A stretch of 64,000 nucleotides of DNA, from positions 1-64,000 of the forward strand of contig JBDKRG010000053.1 of the NCBI GenBank assembly GCA_039683515.1. Direction: 5' to 3'. Shown piece after piece: positions 61,593 through 64,000 of this stretch. Numbering within the stretch: the stretch's first letter is position 1; each line of letters starts with the position of its first letter. Made by a program: the position numbers and the translations under genes. The DNA comes from JAJFUE01 sp039683515. GTDB taxonomy: Bacteria; Sumerlaeota; Sumerlaeia; MVZB01. Under the pieces are notes generated by a model that was not told the DNA's origin, did no database searches, and worked only from the letters and a program-made list of their open reading frames with translations.

Positions 61593-62009
61593 ATGGACGA
61601 CATGAAAAATCGCCGCCGCCACTTCTGGATCAATCCGACGTTCCAGACGCGCTACATCGCGCGGATCTTCGCGCTGCAGGTCCTGACCATGGCGGCCACC
61701 GCCGTCTTTACGCTCATGCTCGCCTTCGTCCTGTTCGACGAGCGGTTCAAGGTCGGCCCGGGGTGGAACCAGATCTTCGCCGCGTTCGTGGTGATCGCCA
61801 TGCTCGTCGCGGCGGGGGTGGCGTGGCTCGGCGTGCGCATCTCGCACAAAATCTGCGGGCCCGCGTTCCGGATCGCCGCCGATTTGAAATCGTTCCGCGA
61901 GGGCCAGCCGACGCGCCCGATCCGGCTGCGCGAGGGTGACGACCTCGGCGAGCTCGCCGAGGCCCTCAACCAGACGATCGAGCATTGGCAAAAGAACGGG
62001 ATCCGGTAA
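61593..62009 (+). CDS. small two-helix membrane protein with HAMP-like domain
   Basis: 138 residues. NPTFQTRYIARIFALQVLTM begins a first membrane helix, FAAFVVIAMLVAAGVAWLGV is the second, and after it a HAMP-like sequence occurs (RISHKICGPAFRIAADLKSF, REGDDLGELAEALNQTIEHW). No kinase, cyclase or chemotaxis output domain follows. It may pair with the GspG-like protein encoded 3 bp upstream, the two acting as a periplasmic and a membrane part of one sensor; this is inference. Confidence 0.7.
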   Translation: MDDMKNRRRHFWINPTFQTRYIARIFALQVLTMAATAVFTLMLAFVLFDERFKVGPGWNQIFAAFVVIAMLVAAGVAWLGVRISHKICGPAFRIAADLKSFREGQPTRPIRLREGDDLGELAEALNQTIEHWQKNGIR

Positions 62010-62090
62010 CCGACCCGACCGATCCGGGATTGCATTTCCCCTCCTCCGCGCTGCATCATAGGTCGATCTTATAGCCGCAGCAGGACGAAC

Positions 62091-63803
62091 GTGAAACGCA
62101 CAGCCCGCACAGCCGAAAAGCACAAGCCGCACAAGCAGCCGGCCGCGCCGGAGGCGGCCCCGCGCGATCCGTTCGCGGCGTGGTTCGCCATCATCCTGGC
62201 CGTCGCGCTCGTCGTGCGGGTCCTGAACGCGGCCTGCATCCTGACCCCCGACAACCCCCAGTTCGACCCGTCCGCCCTGGCGCGAAGCGTCGACATGCAC
62301 GACAACCACGTCCAGGCGGTCGAGATCCTCCAGAACCACGGCTTCCCGACCGGTTTCTTCCAGCACTCGCCGCTTTATACGTACGTCATCGCCGCGGTCT
62401 ACCTCGTCGCGCCGGGCAAGTTCTTCCTCGTCTACTGGATCCAGCTCCTGGCCGGGGCGTTCATGTGCGCGATGCTGTACGGCGCGGGCCGCGGGATCGT
62501 CGGCGAGCTGCCCGCGTGCATCGCCGGCCTGATCGCCGCCGTCTACGCCCCGCTGCTCTTTAACGATTTAATTTTTCAATCCGACTCGCTCGCGCCGGCC
62601 ATGGTGGTCGGGCTGCTGTGGCTGGCGGTGATTTATCAGAACACCCAAAGGCCGCTGGCGCTGGCGTGCGCGATGGGGGTCGTGCTCGGGCTGTGCGCCG
62701 GCGAGCGCACGAACCTTGCGCTCCTCGGCCCGGCGCTGGCGGTGTGGATCCTGTGGATCCCGCGCCAGTTTTCGGTGCGCACGCGGCTCGTTTCGATCGT
62801 CATCATCGGCGTGATCTCGATCGCGCTGATCGCCCCGTTCTGCTACCACAACACGCGCGTCCTCCACAAGTTCACGCTCACGCAGGGCTACGTCGAAACC
62901 ACGCTCGGCCAGAGCATGGGGACCGAGTCGACCGGCTACTTCATCTACCCGCAGGGCTCGCCGAACAACCCACGCTGGCCGGTGTTTTCGCTCGGGTTCC
63001 TCAAGCTTCACCTGCAAAAGGTGCGGTTCCTGTTTTCGTGGTTCGAGTTCCCCGACCTCTACAACTACTACATCATCGGCCGCTTCTCGCCGCTGATCGC
63101 CTCGAACCCGGTGACGTTCCGGATCGTGGGGCCGCTGGCGATCCTGGGGCTCCTGCTCGGCCTGCGGCGGTTCAAGTCGCTGTCGCTGGTCTATATCTTT
63201 TCGTTCGTGGTCGGGTTCGGCGTCCTGACGTTCTACGTCGGCAGCCGGTTCCGCGCGCCGCTCATGCCGATGCTGTTCCTGTTCGCGGGCCAGGCCGCCG
63301 TGGCGACCCATGATGCGTTCAAACGGAAAGACACGAAAAAAAGCGCCGCGCTGATCGGGGCTGTTGTTCTGTTGGCTGTCTTTGTCAACTCGCTCGACCC
63401 GGCGCGTTTCCACTCGATGTGGTATTGCGACTCGATGACCGGCAATGCGTTCCGCGGCCGGGCGATTCAGGCCGCGCAAAGCGGCAAGCTGCAAGAGGCC
63501 AGAACGATCGCCGAGCGCGTGCTCTGGGTCAAGGCCGCGCCGTATCAGCTCCAGGGCTACGCGCTTCTTGCGGAGATCAACCAGGCGCTCGGCGAGCAGA
63601 CCGAAGCGGCGCGCTGCGGCCGGATCGCCCAGCAGATCCAGGACCTCTACAAGCAGCAGCCGCAGGTCGACCATCACGGCAACACGTACTTCCCGCCGAG
63701 CGACCGGTTCCGCGCCTACGACCCGATGACCGTCATCGTCGCCCCGGCCGACCTGATCGGCTACACGGCGTCGATCTACCCGCCGCGCAAGTCGGGCCAG
63801 TAG
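62091..63803 (+). CDS. membrane glycosyltransferase (ArnT/PMT-like) with TPR-like tail
   Basis: 570 residues with about ten membrane helices. After a basic N-terminus and helix one, the loop LARSVDMHDNHVQAVEILQN, GFPTGFFQHSPLYTYVIAAV has the acidic/HSPLY pattern of the GT39/GT83 (ArnT-type) superfamily. FYVGSRFRAPLMPMLFLFAG is typical near the last helices. The C-terminal 130 residues form a small TPR-like region (AIQAAQSGKLQEARTIAERV, YALLAEINQALGEQTEAARC). It likely moves a sugar from a polyprenyl carrier to a periplasmic acceptor. GTG start at 62091 with AGGA six bases upstream. Confidence 0.82.
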   Translation: MKRTARTAEKHKPHKQPAAPEAAPRDPFAAWFAIILAVALVVRVLNAACILTPDNPQFDPSALARSVDMHDNHVQAVEILQNHGFPTGFFQHSPLYTYVIAAVYLVAPGKFFLVYWIQLLAGAFMCAMLYGAGRGIVGELPACIAGLIAAVYAPLLFNDLIFQSDSLAPAMVVGLLWLAVIYQNTQRPLALACAMGVVLGLCAGERTNLALLGPALAVWILWIPRQFSVRTRLVSIVIIGVISIALIAPFCYHNTRVLHKFTLTQGYVETTLGQSMGTESTGYFIYPQGSPNNPRWPVFSLGFLKLHLQKVRFLFSWFEFPDLYNYYIIGRFSPLIASNPVTFRIVGPLAILGLLLGLRRFKSLSLVYIFSFVVGFGVLTFYVGSRFRAPLMPMLFLFAGQAAVATHDAFKRKDTKKSAALIGAVVLLAVFVNSLDPARFHSMWYCDSMTGNAFRGRAIQAAQSGKLQEARTIAERVLWVKAAPYQLQGYALLAEINQALGEQTEAARCGRIAQQIQDLYKQQPQVDHHGNTYFPPSDRFRAYDPMTVIVAPADLIGYTASIYPPRKSGQ

Positions 63804-64000
63804 GCCGCTTCGGGCTGAAGCGCCATGCGTTTAGGCAGGATTTGCAACCCCCAAAGGGAGGGGTCAAATGCATGCTTAATGGAAGAATCTACGGATGAGA
63901 TGCTCAAACGAAGAGGCGTTCACGCAAAATCGCAAAAGTGCAAAAGGCGCAAAAAATCTTGTTCTTGGATGAACGGAATCGATCCGCGCAAATCCGCCCG
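63804..64000. repeat. right-edge spacer with GCAAAAG word copy 3 and GCGGAT word
   Basis: Positions 63915-63955: GGCGTTCACGCAAAATCGCA then AAAGTGCAAAAGGCGCAAAA, almost identical to the inverted copy at 4648-4689, 59 kb away. Positions 63972-64000: GAATCGATCCGCGCAAATCC then GCCCG, the inverted GCGGAT word of 4499-4535. So the two outer ends of the window carry the same two words in opposite orientation. No gene is seen. Confidence 0.75.

Overview
GC-rich chromosomal DNA from a Gram-negative, probably free-living bacterium. WaaA (Kdo transferase) implies lipopolysaccharide. The gene style points to an uncultured lineage near Planctomycetota, Verrucomicrobiota or Lentisphaerota, or a candidate phylum close to them: BlaI/M56 sensor pairs, very large secreted proteins with carboxypeptidase-regulatory-like repeats, ECF sigma factor with zf-HC2 anti-sigma, FHA-GAF-SpoIIE phosphatase, and a very long GreA. 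No rRNA or other placing marker is present, so this is inference. I see no phage, transposase, integron or CRISPR array; this looks like ordinary chromosome with about 50 genes and one tRNA.

Layout. 0.2-10.7 kb is signalling: YkgJ-like metal-cluster protein, BlaI plus M56 antirepressor, an NtrC-type two-component pair, divergent FHA-GAF-PP2C phosphatase, MoxR ATPase. 10.9-15.5 kb holds an ORF invaded by repeats with a duplicated 5' fragment, a 750-residue GreA-type factor, and a yqjD-yqjE-yqjK-like membrane operon. 15.6-18.6 kb encodes hexuronate use: UxaE and UxaC. 18.8-28.8 kb has a giant secreted protein, RhlE helicase, two tandem RluA pseudouridine synthases, RecQ and an RNase II family enzyme, then tRNA-Arg. 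29-33 kb has a secreted protein, an acyltransferase and a fluoride riboswitch driving crcB. 33.5-38.4 kb is an ECF sigma / anti-sigma-TPR / secreted protein locus. 39-46.9 kb is metabolism and transport: dCMP deaminase fusion, HisI, DAHP synthase, MgtE, and waaA-NSS transporter-metS. 47.3-63.8 kb has GalT, a subtilase, YaiI, an SSS symporter, a methyltransferase, two membrane glycosyltransferases, a free-standing PcrA-type Tudor protein, GatC/GatA, a glycosidase-like secreted protein and small membrane proteins.

The most striking feature is what fills the spacers. Almost every intergenic region carries short 'words' of 6-15 bases, repeated a few times, often as two inverted arms. Each spacer may use a different word (CGCCAAGA, GCAGAGA, GATTACGA, GCAATCC, GTCCTGA, GAGATGA, GGGACC, GCAAAAG, CACGAAA), yet the layout is the same. 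A second type is made of minimal hairpins with 2-4 base loops set inside an outer inverted repeat. The same words recur tens of kilobases apart, and some sit in frame inside genes (waaA, recQ, the ORF at 10865). I know no named repeat family that matches, and this is my main candidate for an undescribed system.
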